A stretch of 64,000 nt of DNA from Croceibacterium segetis (GTDB taxonomy: Bacteria; Pseudomonadota; Alphaproteobacteria; Sphingomonadales; Sphingomonadaceae). Positions 31,126-38,882 of this stretch are shown in pieces. Position 1 is the first letter of the stretch, and each line of letters opens with the position of its first letter. A program made the position numbers and the translations under genes. The stretch is taken from NCBI RefSeq assembly GCF_011320115.1, contig NZ_JAANOZ010000001.1:1-64000 (forward strand). The letters are read 5' to 3'. The notes under the pieces are model-generated. The model was not told where the DNA came from. It did not search any database and was given only the letters and a program-made list of their open reading frames with translations.

Positions 31126-32969
31126 GCGTCTTCCAGGACCGGCTCATCCTGAAGGATCGTGACGATCCCGCGTCCGCCATCGACGCGGATGCGCTGGCCG
31201 TCCTTGATCTTCGTCGTTGCGCTGCCGGTCCCGACCACGGCGGGGAGGCCGTATTCGCGCGCGACGATGGCCATGTGGCTCATCGACCCGCCGATATCGC
31301 TGACCGCGGCGCCGATCTTCTGGAAGATCGGGCTCCAGGTCGGGTTGGTCACCTGGCAGACGAGGATATCGCCCTGCTGGATGCGGCCGATCTCGGCGAC
31401 CGACTTGACCACCCGGGCCACGCCTTCAACCACGCCGTTGCAAGCGGCAAAGCCTTTCAATTCGTTGGGGTTGGCGTCGGAGCCCTCGTTAAGCCAGGAA
31501 TCGAGGTTTTCGCGGGTGATGCCCCACAGCATCACGATCGCCGGATCATCGATCACATCGGGTACCGCGCCCAATGCGGGCGAGGTGGTGTGCTTGCCCC
31601 ATTCCTCGATCGCCGCCTTGCGCTGGGCGACGATCGCCGGCCAGTGCTGCGGGCCGCGCGGGGTCGCGCCGACGCCCCAGCCGAGCATCAGGTCGATGAT
31701 CGCGCTCTCGAGCTCGTACTGCGTGAGGTGGAAAACGTCGTCCTCCTTGCCCTCGGGGCCAAAGAAGTCATTCTTCGCGAGCAAGGCACCGAACTCCCTG
31801 ATCTTGTTGAAGAACAGGTTCGTGTACCAGTGCTCGCAGTAGAATTTGTGGCCCTCGACGTATGGGAACACGCGGTGGGCGAGGCCGATCAGCTGGTCGT
31901 AAGTCGCCCGATCTTCGTCGGTGTCGAGCAGTTCTCGATAGTCGCTGACCAGCTGGTTGCGTTCCTCGATCAGCTGCGCGGTCGGGCGCTCGATATTGGC
32001 GCCGGCCTTGATCTTCTCGATATAGCCGGGGAGCGCCGCGAACGGCAGCGAGAGGTCGTCGTTCCAGCTGCGGTGATAGTGGTAGAAGCCGTCACCCGAG
32101 CTGACGTTGAACCACGGATTGCGGCTGGTTTCTAGCTCGCCGAGCCATTCCTTGCCCGCGTTGCTGACCTTGTCGAGATCGGCCAGCACCTGGTCGATGT
32201 TCATGTTGTCAGTAAAATGCTGGTCGACGCCCAGTTCGACGGCGCGGCGGGCGAGCCGCTTCACTTCCTCGTCGGGGCGGAAGATCTCGGCTTCCATCCC
32301 CGCGACCATCCGGCTGATCGCTTGGTCGCTGATCTCCGGGAAGGCCTTCTTGCAGAAATCGAAGAAGGTCATGTACGCGCCGTAGCCGAGCAGCAGGAAC
32401 TCGAAGTGGTGGTGCCACATCCGGTGGTACCCTTCGACCTGCTTCTGGTAGATATCGAGCAGCGCGTGGTTCGATGCGACGCCCTTGCCGGTGTGGGTCG
32501 TCTCGATCGGTTCGTAGTCGGGCAACTCGGGCTTGGGCAGCGCCTGCGCATCGGCGATCAGCGCCTTCATCTTGACCTTCCACTGGTCGTAGAGCCGTTC
32601 CCAGTGCTCGTAGTAGTAGAAGGCGCGCTGCTGGAACTGCTCGACGCGCTCGGCGATCTCCTTGGGGTCGGTCACCGCCACGCCGCCGATGTAGACGCGG
32701 CCGTTGATCACCCGGTGGTCGATACCCTTGGCGGTCGGCAGCACGTGGACGCGGGTGTTGAACGCGCCCAGCGCCACGTACGCGGCCTCGGCCGTGATCA
32801 TATCGAAATGATGCATCGGCTCGGGGAAGTGCATCGAGTTGTAAAACCAGAACTTCTGGTCATCCTCGGGCACGAACTGGGTGTAATAAGGGTAAGCCGC
32901 CTGCGCGGCCTCGGTGCCCGGGACGACCTTCAGGTCGCTCGGTAGCGGAAAAGACTTCTGTTCGCTCAT
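31122..32969 (-). CDS. PEP-utilising phosphohistidine protein, phenylphosphate synthase alpha-like
   Basis: This 615-residue protein carries the swivelling phosphohistidine domain at its C-terminus: G-G-S-M-S-H-M-A-I-V-A-R-E-Y-G with His565 as the phosphate carrier, then V-D-G-G-R-G-I-V. Residues 1-500 resemble no standard PEP synthase domain; they are rich in Tyr, Trp and His (W-H-H-H-F-E-F, Y-H-Y-H-R-S-W) and may bind the substrate. The size and split match the alpha subunit of phenylphosphate synthase. It is the first gene of the five-gene cassette and starts behind a foldable leader. The natural substrate is unknown; phenol-like or enolisable ketone compounds are possible. Confidence 0.87.
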   Translation of the reverse strand: MSEQKSFPLPSDLKVVPGTEAAQAAYPYYTQFVPEDDQKFWFYNSMHFPEPMHHFDMITAEAAYVALGAFNTRVHVLPTAKGIDHRVINGRVYIGGVAVTDPKEIAERVEQFQQRAFYYYEHWERLYDQWKVKMKALIADAQALPKPELPDYEPIETTHTGKGVASNHALLDIYQKQVEGYHRMWHHHFEFLLLGYGAYMTFFDFCKKAFPEISDQAISRMVAGMEAEIFRPDEEVKRLARRAVELGVDQHFTDNMNIDQVLADLDKVSNAGKEWLGELETSRNPWFNVSSGDGFYHYHRSWNDDLSLPFAALPGYIEKIKAGANIERPTAQLIEERNQLVSDYRELLDTDEDRATYDQLIGLAHRVFPYVEGHKFYCEHWYTNLFFNKIREFGALLAKNDFFGPEGKEDDVFHLTQYELESAIIDLMLGWGVGATPRGPQHWPAIVAQRKAAIEEWGKHTTSPALGAVPDVIDDPAIVMLWGITRENLDSWLNEGSDANPNELKGFAACNGVVEGVARVVKSVAEIGRIQQGDILVCQVTNPTWSPIFQKIGAAVSDIGGSMSHMAIVAREYGLPAVVGTGSATTKIKDGQRIRVDGGRGIVTILQDEPVLEDA

Positions 32970-33044
32970 CGGTAGGGCAACCTCTCCACGAAGCCCCGCG
33001 CCTTTGTGGCATCGTCAGGGGGACTCCTCATGTGTGGAGAGGTT
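32968..33044 (-). promoter_or_regulatory. Structured leader that can hide the ribosome binding site
   Basis: An 11-base perfect inverted repeat, AACCTCTCCAC at 32979-32989 and GTGGAGAGGTT at 33034-33044, lies just before the start of the cassette. On the transcribed strand the arm next to the gene contains GGAGAGG, the only good ribosome site for the ATG at 32969. The distal arm contains its complement. Inside the stem a weaker second pairing (GAGTCCCC with GGGGCTTC) and GCC/GGC can extend the structure. This is the layout of a translational switch or RNA thermometer; the ligand or signal is not known. Confidence 0.55.
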
Positions 33045-33092
33045 ACGCCTCTGCGCCTCACTCGGGCAAGGATTCACGCGCATCGCCAACAG

Positions 33093-33116
33093 GACAAAAG
33101 CGCAGGAGCTTTTGTC
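33093..33116 (-). terminator. Hairpin downstream of the exported-protein gene
   Basis: A perfect 9-base stem, GACAAAAGC and GCTTTTGTC, with a 6-base loop lies 25 bases beyond the stop of the minus-strand gene ending at 33141. The stem is AT-rich, and the T-run lies inside the stem rather than after it, so it is a weak intrinsic terminator. On the opposite strand the stem is followed by TTGTTTC, which fits better, but no + gene reads into it. It separates the exported protein from the downstream cassette. Confidence 0.45.
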
Positions 33117-33140
33117 TTGTTTCTCCAGGTTGTCCTGGCC

Positions 33141-33641
33141 TCAGCCGAGCGGGTTCTTGTCCCCGCAGTCGGAATAAACCTTGGCGATCGCCTCGCGTGC
33201 GCCGGCGACGTCGAACTTGGTGTTGTAGATGCTGTGCTCGATCGGCTTGAGCCGCACCTCGACGGTCTTGGCGTCGGCCAACTGCTCGAGCAGCCGGCTC
33301 AGCGAACGGGTGTTGCCCTGGTCGACCGCCATCGCGAACTTGTCGTTGAAGCGCCAGTTGTCGTCCCAGGTTGGCTTGTCATCCATCCGCAGGGTGACGG
33401 GGAAGCTTTCGTACTGGTTGCTCGGCAGCGGCCGTGCCTGGTTGGTGGTGGCGACGACGACCGCGAAGACCTGCTTTTTGCCCGGTTTGTCGCACTTGAT
33501 CAGAAGCTGCGAGCCATCGGCCGCCTGCACCCCTGCGCCCGAGGCCTGGCCCGGTCCGCCGAAGAAACCCCACGCCGAATTCTGCGCGCCCGCACCCACC
33601 GACATGGCCGCCACGGCGACGCCAAACACCCAATAACGCAT
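33141..33641 (-). CDS. Exported protein of unknown function
   Basis: The ATG at 33641 has GGGAGTGG upstream and gives 166 residues with a clear signal peptide (M-R-Y-W-V-F-G-V-A-V-A-A-M-S-V-G-A-G-A-Q). The mature part has two cysteines (I-K-C-D and S-D-C-G-D) that could form a disulfide. I do not recognise the family. The strands pattern (V-F-A-V-V-V-A-T-T, F-P-V-T-L-R-M-D-D, V-E-V-R-L-K-P-I-E-H) suggests a small beta-rich periplasmic protein. Confidence 0.8.
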   Translation of the reverse strand: MRYWVFGVAVAAMSVGAGAQNSAWGFFGGPGQASGAGVQAADGSQLLIKCDKPGKKQVFAVVVATTNQARPLPSNQYESFPVTLRMDDKPTWDDNWRFNDKFAMAVDQGNTRSLSRLLEQLADAKTVEVRLKPIEHSIYNTKFDVAGAREAIAKVYSDCGDKNPLG

Positions 33642-33705
33642 GTGAATCCACTCCCGCTGACTCATCTCGGGCGATACCGTAACCCGTTGTCCCGCCGTCG
33701 GCAAA

Positions 33706-34680
33706 TCAGGATTGGGGCGCATGCCCGGCGCGCCATTCGCGCGGCGTGATGCCGAAGCGCTTGCGGAACAGCCGGGTGAAGTAGCCCGCATCGAGGAACC
33801 CCGCGCGAAAGGCGATCTCGGACACCGGCAAGCCGTCGGCGCGCGGGTCGGAGAGCAGGTCGCTCGCCCGGTCGAGCCGCGTGGCGTTCAATTCCTGAAC
33901 GAAGCTGGTGCCGCTGCCGGCGAGCAGGGTCTGGAGGTACCGCTTGGAAATGCCGATCTTGCCGGCGACCACCTCGGGCGACAGCTCGGGGTCCGCGTAG
34001 CCGCTTTCGATCCGGCGGAGGATCTGCCGCGCGAGCTGACCGCGGTGTCGGCTGCTTTCGGCTGGCTCGTGGAAGCCCGTAGCGAGGCCGAGCAGGTGGC
34101 CCACTTGTTCGGCGATCAGCGGGCGCGGCAGCGGCGCGTCATCTAGGCTCGTCAGCATGGTCTCAAGCAAGGCGCCGAGTGGCGCGCCCCAACCTTGCCG
34201 AGCCTCGATCGGCCGCGCGAGCAGCGCCTCGGGGTCGGGCAGGTACTTCTCGAGCCAGCCTTGCGGCATCATCAGGTCGAGCGCCTCGTGTTCGGTGTCC
34301 ATTTCCATCTGGTAGAAGCGGGTGTTGTCGAGCAGCACGAACTGGCCCGGCTCGACCGTGAAGCGCTTGCCGCCCATCAGTGTCTTGAGCGTGCCGCGCC
34401 GGGCATAGACCAGCTGGATCGACGGCGCCGCGCGCCCGCTCGAGCCTTCCGCTCCCGTATGCGTCACTCGCTGCGCCGGGGCGTGCAGCTGGAGCATCCT
34501 CAGTTGGCCGATGCCGTGGCTGGCCCAGCGCGCGGCGAAGCTGTTCGGGTCGAACACAGTGACCTCGATCGGCGCGATCGTGCTCGCCGCCCACTCGCGC
34601 CACTCGCGCAAGGCCTCACGCTTGCCGAGGCCGGCGGAGGTCCAGCTGGCATCTTCCGGCGCGGGGGCGGGCTTGGGCAT
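33706..34680 (-). CDS. AraC/XylS-type transcription regulator
   Basis: This protein of about 324 residues has an N-terminal beta-barrel-like sensor region of the AraC-binding-like type (about 40-200) and a C-terminal double helix-turn-helix (about 215-315). The signature block is S-E-I-A-F-R-A-G-F-L-D-A-G-Y-F-T-R-L-F-R-K-R-F-G. It resembles XylS/FeaR-like activators that respond to aromatic or amine compounds. It is divergent from the VOC/AraC/amidohydrolase group and may control it. The frame continues upstream to 34779, but the ATG at 34680 gives a cleaner N-terminus. Confidence 0.87.
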   Translation of the reverse strand: MPKPAPAPEDASWTSAGLGKREALREWREWAASTIAPIEVTVFDPNSFAARWASHGIGQLRMLQLHAPAQRVTHTGAEGSSGRAAPSIQLVYARRGTLKTLMGGKRFTVEPGQFVLLDNTRFYQMEMDTEHEALDLMMPQGWLEKYLPDPEALLARPIEARQGWGAPLGALLETMLTSLDDAPLPRPLIAEQVGHLLGLATGFHEPAESSRHRGQLARQILRRIESGYADPELSPEVVAGKIGISKRYLQTLLAGSGTSFVQELNATRLDRASDLLSDPRADGLPVSEIAFRAGFLDAGYFTRLFRKRFGITPREWRAGHAPQS

Positions 34681-34823
34681 GGCGTGCAAGGGTAGGCCGC
34701 CCCTCAAGTGGCGGCAAGCTTGGGCGTTTGGCGCCTGTGCGACACAATTTGCCATTCCTGCGATAGCGCGTCTCGCCACCGGGCGGTATTGTCACCTCCT
34801 CAACTCTCCGGGGGAGACAAAGC

Positions 34824-35183
34824 ATGGACTGCAGGATCGGTTACGTGATCGTCGGCGTGAAAGCGCTCGAGCCGGCGATCGCCTTCTACCGTGACACAAT
34901 GGGCTTCGAGTTCCAGTTCAGCGAACCCGAGATGCATTTCGCCTCCTTCAAAGTCGGCGACATGCGCTTCTCGCTGGCCGAAGGGGCCGAGGAAGTCCAC
35001 GGCACTGGCAACCGTAACACCGGCATCGGCTTCGAGGTGGCGGACCTCGACGCCGCGCACGCGGATCTCGCCGGCAAGGGTGTTCGCTTCACGATGGGCC
35101 CCGGCAAAATGCCGTGGGGGGGCTACATGGCGATGTTCGTCGATCCCGACGGCAACGAGTTCTACCTCGACCAGGCGCAATGA
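34824..35183 (+). CDS. VOC (glyoxalase/bleomycin-resistance fold) protein
   Basis: This 119-residue protein begins Y-V-I-V-G-V-K-A-L-E-P-A-I-A-F-Y-R-D-T-M-G-F-E and ends F-V-D-P-D-G-N-E-F-Y-L, the paired beta-alpha-beta halves of the VOC fold. The ribosome site is GGGGGAGA. The metal-binding residues are only partly obvious (Glu in N-E-F-Y). Such proteins include lyases, isomerases, extradiol dioxygenase-like and binding proteins, so the reaction is not deducible. It lies 4 bases before an AraC gene. Confidence 0.85.
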   Translation: MDCRIGYVIVGVKALEPAIAFYRDTMGFEFQFSEPEMHFASFKVGDMRFSLAEGAEEVHGTGNRNTGIGFEVADLDAAHADLAGKGVRFTMGPGKMPWGGYMAMFVDPDGNEFYLDQAQ

Positions 35184-35187
35184 GCCG

Positions 35188-35916
35188 ATGGCCATCGCGA
35201 TCCGCTGCCTGGCGGCGACCTATTACGGCGGTTTCCACATCCGGCCGCACCGCCACCACTGGGGCCAGCTGATCTACGCCGCCGCTGGGGTGATGCGGGT
35301 AAGGGCGGGCGGCATGTTGTGGATCGTTCCGCCGGCGCGTGCCGTTTGGGTGCCCGGCGGGACCGAGCACGAGATTCACGGGCTCGGCGACTTCGCGATG
35401 CGCACGCTCTATTTCCCCACCGAGATGAGCGGAGGGCTGCCCGGCGAATGCTGCGCTCTCGACGTCACCCCTCTACTGCGCGAACTGGCCCTCGAACTGG
35501 TCGAGCGCTGCCCAATCGACGCTACGGACGATGCGGGCATGCGCCTGTCCGCGGTCGCGCTCGACCTCATCGCGCAGGCGCGCGTGCTCCCGCTGCAATT
35601 GCCGCTGCCGCGCGACCCACGCGCCCTGCGGCTGGCCGATCGGCTCTTGGCGGACCCGGCTTCGCCGGCCGAGCTGCCTGAGCTGGCGCGCGCGGCGGGG
35701 GCGAGCGCGCGGACGATCCAGCGGCTGTTCCTGGCAGAGACCGGATTGCCATTCAGCCGCTGGCGCCAGCGGCTACGCTTGCTCCGGGGCGCCACCATGC
35801 TTGGCAGCGGCGCCTCGGCCACCGAAGCCGGACTGGAGGCGGGGTACGCCGGGACCAGCGCCTTTATCGCCGCCTTTCGCAAGCACTTCGGAGTGACACC
35901 TTCGCGGCTCGGTTGA
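35188..35916 (+). CDS. AraC-family regulator with N-terminal cupin
   Basis: This 242-residue protein has an N-terminal cupin motif (H-I-R-P-H-R-H-H-W-G-Q-L and V-P-G-G-T-E-H-E-I) and a C-terminal AraC DNA-binding region (A-S-A-R-T-I-Q-R-L-F-L-A-E-T-G-L and A-G-Y-A-G-T-S-A-F-I-A-A-F-R-K-H-F-G). The short layout resembles NimR/YdiP-type regulators. It starts 4 bases after the VOC gene stop, so the two are co-expressed. Its likely targets are its own operon and the following hydrolases. Confidence 0.88.
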   Translation: MAIAIRCLAATYYGGFHIRPHRHHWGQLIYAAAGVMRVRAGGMLWIVPPARAVWVPGGTEHEIHGLGDFAMRTLYFPTEMSGGLPGECCALDVTPLLRELALELVERCPIDATDDAGMRLSAVALDLIAQARVLPLQLPLPRDPRALRLADRLLADPASPAELPELARAAGASARTIQRLFLAETGLPFSRWRQRLRLLRGATMLGSGASATEAGLEAGYAGTSAFIAAFRKHFGVTPSRLG

Positions 35917-35975
35917 GGAGCATTGCCCTCGCGCCGCCAACCGCTACTCTTCGGCAAACGCCACAGGAGAGACGA

Positions 35976-37001
35976 ATGCGCCTGATCGCCACCGAGGAAG
36001 CCTGGTCGATCCCCGAAGTCGCCGCCGAGCTCAAGAAAGTCGGCAACGGCCCTTCGCAAAGTCTCGACAAACTGCTGGTCAAGGGCATCTACAGCGTCGA
36101 GCCGGGCGAGCCGGGTTACGACGCGTTCCCGTTCCTTGGCGGCCTGCTCGACGCCGAGGATACCCGCCTCAAACAGATGGATGAATACGGCGTCGACATG
36201 CATCTCCTGGCGCTCACCGCGCCCGGCGTGCAGATGTTCGACGCCGACACCGCGCACGAGCTGGCGGTGCTCGCCAATGACCGGCTGGCCGGTCTGACCC
36301 ATAAATACCCCAAGCGATTCGCCGGCCTCGCCAGCTTCGCTCCGCACAGCCCTAAGCGCGCGGCGAAGGAGATGGAGCGGGCAATAAAAGACCTGAAACT
36401 CAACGGCTTCATGGTCAACTCACACACTTACGATGAATACCTCGACGATCCCAAGTTCTGGCCCATCCTCGAAGCCGCCGAGGCGCTCGATCGCTGCCTC
36501 TATATCCACCCGCGCGCCGCCTCCTACGGCTTCAAGGGCCCGCTGCAGGACTACGGGATGGACTCGGCGATGTGGGGCTACGGCATGGAAGTCGGCACCC
36601 ACGCGGTGCGGATGATGGCCGGCGGCGTATTCGACGAATTCCCGAACCTGAAGGTCTGCATCGGCCACATGGGCGAAGCGGTGCCGTTCTGGCTCTGGCG
36701 TCTCAATTTCATGAACACCCGCGCGCAGAAGGCCGGCCGGGCGAAGAGGACCAAGCGTTCGATGGCCGAGTATTTCCAGGACAACTTCGTGATCACCAAC
36801 AGCGGCGTCGAGGACCCCCTGGCGCTGCGCTATTCGATCGACAAGCTCGGCATAGACAACGTCATGTGGGCGATCGACTACCCCTACCAGCCGATGGAAC
36901 CGGCGGTGAAGTTCATCGAAGCCTTCGTATGCACCGACAATGAGCGCCATGCCTTGTGTCACGGCAACGCCGAACGCATCTTCCATATCGCGCCGGAGTG
37001 A
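35976..37001 (+). CDS. Amidohydrolase of the ACMSD/gamma-resorcylate decarboxylase type
   Basis: AGGAGA precedes the ATG of this 341-residue protein. It shows the amidohydrolase-2 barrel: an N-terminal metal-binding block I-A-T-E-E-A-W, His in Y-I-H-P-R-A, His in C-I-G-H-M-G-E, and Asp in A-I-D-Y-P-Y. Relatives decarboxylate aromatic acids such as gamma-resorcylate, 2,3-dihydroxybenzoate or 5-carboxyvanillate, often reversibly. The first block has E-E-A-W rather than H-x-H or E-x-H, so metal binding may differ. It follows the AraC gene and suggests catabolism of a hydroxylated aromatic acid. Confidence 0.87.
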   Translation: MRLIATEEAWSIPEVAAELKKVGNGPSQSLDKLLVKGIYSVEPGEPGYDAFPFLGGLLDAEDTRLKQMDEYGVDMHLLALTAPGVQMFDADTAHELAVLANDRLAGLTHKYPKRFAGLASFAPHSPKRAAKEMERAIKDLKLNGFMVNSHTYDEYLDDPKFWPILEAAEALDRCLYIHPRAASYGFKGPLQDYGMDSAMWGYGMEVGTHAVRMMAGGVFDEFPNLKVCIGHMGEAVPFWLWRLNFMNTRAQKAGRAKRTKRSMAEYFQDNFVITNSGVEDPLALRYSIDKLGIDNVMWAIDYPYQPMEPAVKFIEAFVCTDNERHALCHGNAERIFHIAPE

Positions 37002-37014
37002 GGGGAGGGGGTCC

Positions 37015-37461
37015 ATGTTTGGCTACGCGGTATTCATCGTTACGATGCTGGTGATGAAGCTGGCGCCGGATTCTGCGCTCGGTCGCTGGCTCAGCGCCAC
37101 GCTCGTCGAACGGCCGCTCGCAAAGGTCGCCGCGATGGATCGGCGGCAAGTGATTTTCCTGATGATCCTGGTCGGCATCTGTTTGTCGGCCGAGACGGTG
37201 ATCGCGTTCGGTTCGTTCGACCTGCTCTCGCTCTACGCGTGGGACCTCACGGTCTATCTCGACACGATGGTGTTCGTTTATGCGCTGGCGGCGGTGGCGC
37301 GGGGGCGGGCGGCGATGCGCTGGCTGGCGCTGCGCGGATCGTTGCTGCTGCGGGGGCGCGCGCGTTTGCGGATGCGGCGCACGCGGGCGGCGCCTCATAG
37401 GCCGGAGGACAGCGCCGATAACGACGATGACCCGGCGTCTGCATGGGCCCTCGCGGCATGA
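37015..37461 (+). CDS. Small membrane protein of unknown function
   Basis: A strong purine-rich site (GGGGAGGGGG) precedes the ATG of this 148-residue protein. It has three hydrophobic segments (about 1-16, 42-60 and 75-95) and then a very basic tail (R-G-R-A-R-L-R-M-R-R-T-R). It sits between the amidohydrolase (13-base gap) and the esterase (ATGA overlap), so it is an operon member. I do not recognise a family. Confidence 0.75.
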   Translation: MFGYAVFIVTMLVMKLAPDSALGRWLSATLVERPLAKVAAMDRRQVIFLMILVGICLSAETVIAFGSFDLLSLYAWDLTVYLDTMVFVYALAAVARGRAAMRWLALRGSLLLRGRARLRMRRTRAAPHRPEDSADNDDDPASAWALAA

Positions 37462-38402
37462 ACAGGACACGCCACCTGGTCGATCCGGAAATCGCCGCGA
37501 TGCTCGAGATGCCGGCGCTCGACCTTACCGACGAGACGCTCGAGGAGATCCGCAATAACCCGCTGTTCTCCGCGGCGGACCTGCCGCCGCCGCCCTTTCC
37601 GGTGACCGAGGCCTTCGCGCCGAGCGAGCATGGGCCCGAGGTGCGGCTGGTGGTGATGAATCCGCCCAGTGAAAACACCGGTCGCGGGGCGGTCCTGCAT
37701 ATCCACGGCGGCGGGATGGTGGTCGGCGTGGCCGACACGGCGACCGTGACCAAGTGCCCGCTGGCGCTCGAGCACGACGTGGTGGTGGTTTCGGTCGATT
37801 ACCGGCTTGCGCCCGAAACGCCGTTTCCGGGCCCGCAGGAGGACAATTACGCCGCGCTGCTGTGGCTGGCGGATCATGCAAGCGACCTCGGGGTCGACCC
37901 TGCGCGGATCGTGGTGATGGGTGAAAGCGCGGGCGGCGGACTGGCCGCCAGCCTCGCGCAGATGACCCGCGACCGGGGCGGGCCGCGGCTTGCCGGGCAA
38001 GTGCTGGTCTACCCGATGCTCGACTGGCGCACCGGCGGCCCCGAGTGCGCGCATAACAACCGCCACACCGGGGAATGGATCTGGACCCGCGACAAGAACC
38101 GCTTCGGCTGGGAAGCCCTGCGCGGCGACTACTCGCCGGCCGACGCGCGCAAGGGCTGGTTCTCACCCGCGCTTGCCGACGACCTTTCCAGCCTTGCGCC
38201 CGCCTATATTGCCACCGGCGCGCTCGACTTGTTCCTCGACGAGGACCTCGCCTACGCCCGGCGTCTGATCGACGCCGGGGTGGCGTGCGAGCTGCACGTC
38301 TACCCCGGGGCGATCCATGCCTTCGAGATGGTGCCGGACACCGCGCTAGCCACGCAGGCGGCGAGCGATCTCAGGCGCGGACTGGGCCGGTTGCTCGCCT
38401 AG
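37458..38402 (+). CDS. Alpha/beta hydrolase, hormone-sensitive-lipase type
   Basis: This 314-residue protein has the HSL signature H-I-H-G-G-G (oxyanion hole), the nucleophile elbow G-E-S-A-G-G, Asp in A-L-D-L-F-L-D-E-D and His in G-A-I-H-A-F-E. It hydrolyses small acyl esters and is likely cytosolic, since no signal is visible. The ATG at 37458 overlaps the previous stop and is preferred to the one at 37443. As the last gene of the operon it could release an acid from an ester that feeds the decarboxylase-like protein. Confidence 0.9.
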   Translation: MNRTRHLVDPEIAAMLEMPALDLTDETLEEIRNNPLFSAADLPPPPFPVTEAFAPSEHGPEVRLVVMNPPSENTGRGAVLHIHGGGMVVGVADTATVTKCPLALEHDVVVVSVDYRLAPETPFPGPQEDNYAALLWLADHASDLGVDPARIVVMGESAGGGLAASLAQMTRDRGGPRLAGQVLVYPMLDWRTGGPECAHNNRHTGEWIWTRDKNRFGWEALRGDYSPADARKGWFSPALADDLSSLAPAYIATGALDLFLDEDLAYARRLIDAGVACELHVYPGAIHAFEMVPDTALATQAASDLRRGLGRLLA

Positions 38403-38409
38403 CGAGCCG

Positions 38410-38574
38410 TCAGATCCGCCCCAGGAGCCATAGCACCAGCACGATGATCAGGATCAGGCCGAGGATGCCAGTCCCCCGGTGGCCGTAGCCGTAGCCGTAG
38501 CCGCCGAACCGGCCACTGAAGCCGCCGAGCAGGGCGATCACCACGATGATGACGAGGATTAGCCCGATCGACAT
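38410..38574 (-). CDS. Short two-helix membrane protein, DUF3309-like
   Basis: This 54-residue protein starts at an ATG at 38574 behind GGGAG. It has a hydrophobic segment, a Gly/Tyr-rich hinge (F-G-G-Y-G-Y-G-Y-G-H-R-G) and a second segment with L-I-L-I-I-V-L-V-L-W-L-L-G-R-I. This pattern matches DUF3309-like small envelope proteins of unknown role, often associated with stress. It converges on the esterase gene. Confidence 0.7.
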   Translation of the reverse strand: MSIGLILVIIVVIALLGGFSGRFGGYGYGYGHRGTGILGLILIIVLVLWLLGRI

Positions 38575-38622
38575 CGGCCGTGCTCCCGAAAAGCGCCGGT
38601 CACGCGCGGTGACCGGCGCGGA

Positions 38623-38772
38623 CTAGACGCTCCGGCGCCCCGTAACGAGGTTCCAGATGATCACGATCACAGCGAGCACAAGCAGCAGGTGGATCAGACC
38701 ACCGCCGACGTGGAACGCGAGGAATCCCAAGGCCCACAGGATCACGAGAATGACAGCGATGGTCCAAAGCAT
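38623..38772 (-). CDS. Short membrane protein, lmo0937-like
   Basis: The 49-residue protein reads M-L-W-T-I-A-V-I-L-V-I-L-W-A-L-G-F at its start and ends G-R-R-S-V, with two helices separated by a H-V-G-G-G-L-I-H turn. This is the lmo0937-type small membrane family, of unknown function and common in stress regulons. GGAGAG lies upstream at the right distance. It lies 48 bases from the other tiny membrane protein on the same strand, so the two may share a transcript. Confidence 0.75.
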   Translation of the reverse strand: MLWTIAVILVILWALGFLAFHVGGGLIHLLLVLAVIVIIWNLVTGRRSV

Positions 38773-38882
38773 ATCGGCTCTCCGTTTTGTTTCCTGCGCA
38801 ACGGTTCCGGTGGCCGCTAGGTTCCTGAACGGATTTTGCCCGCGGAGCGGGACGATTGCTGGAGTCCGCGCGGCTGGCGCGG

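Noticed and set aside
33012-33018. CTGACGA on the minus strand in the cassette leader, resembling a hammerhead ribozyme core
   Set aside because: The matching GAAA after stem II and a cleavage-site stem are missing, so the core is incomplete.
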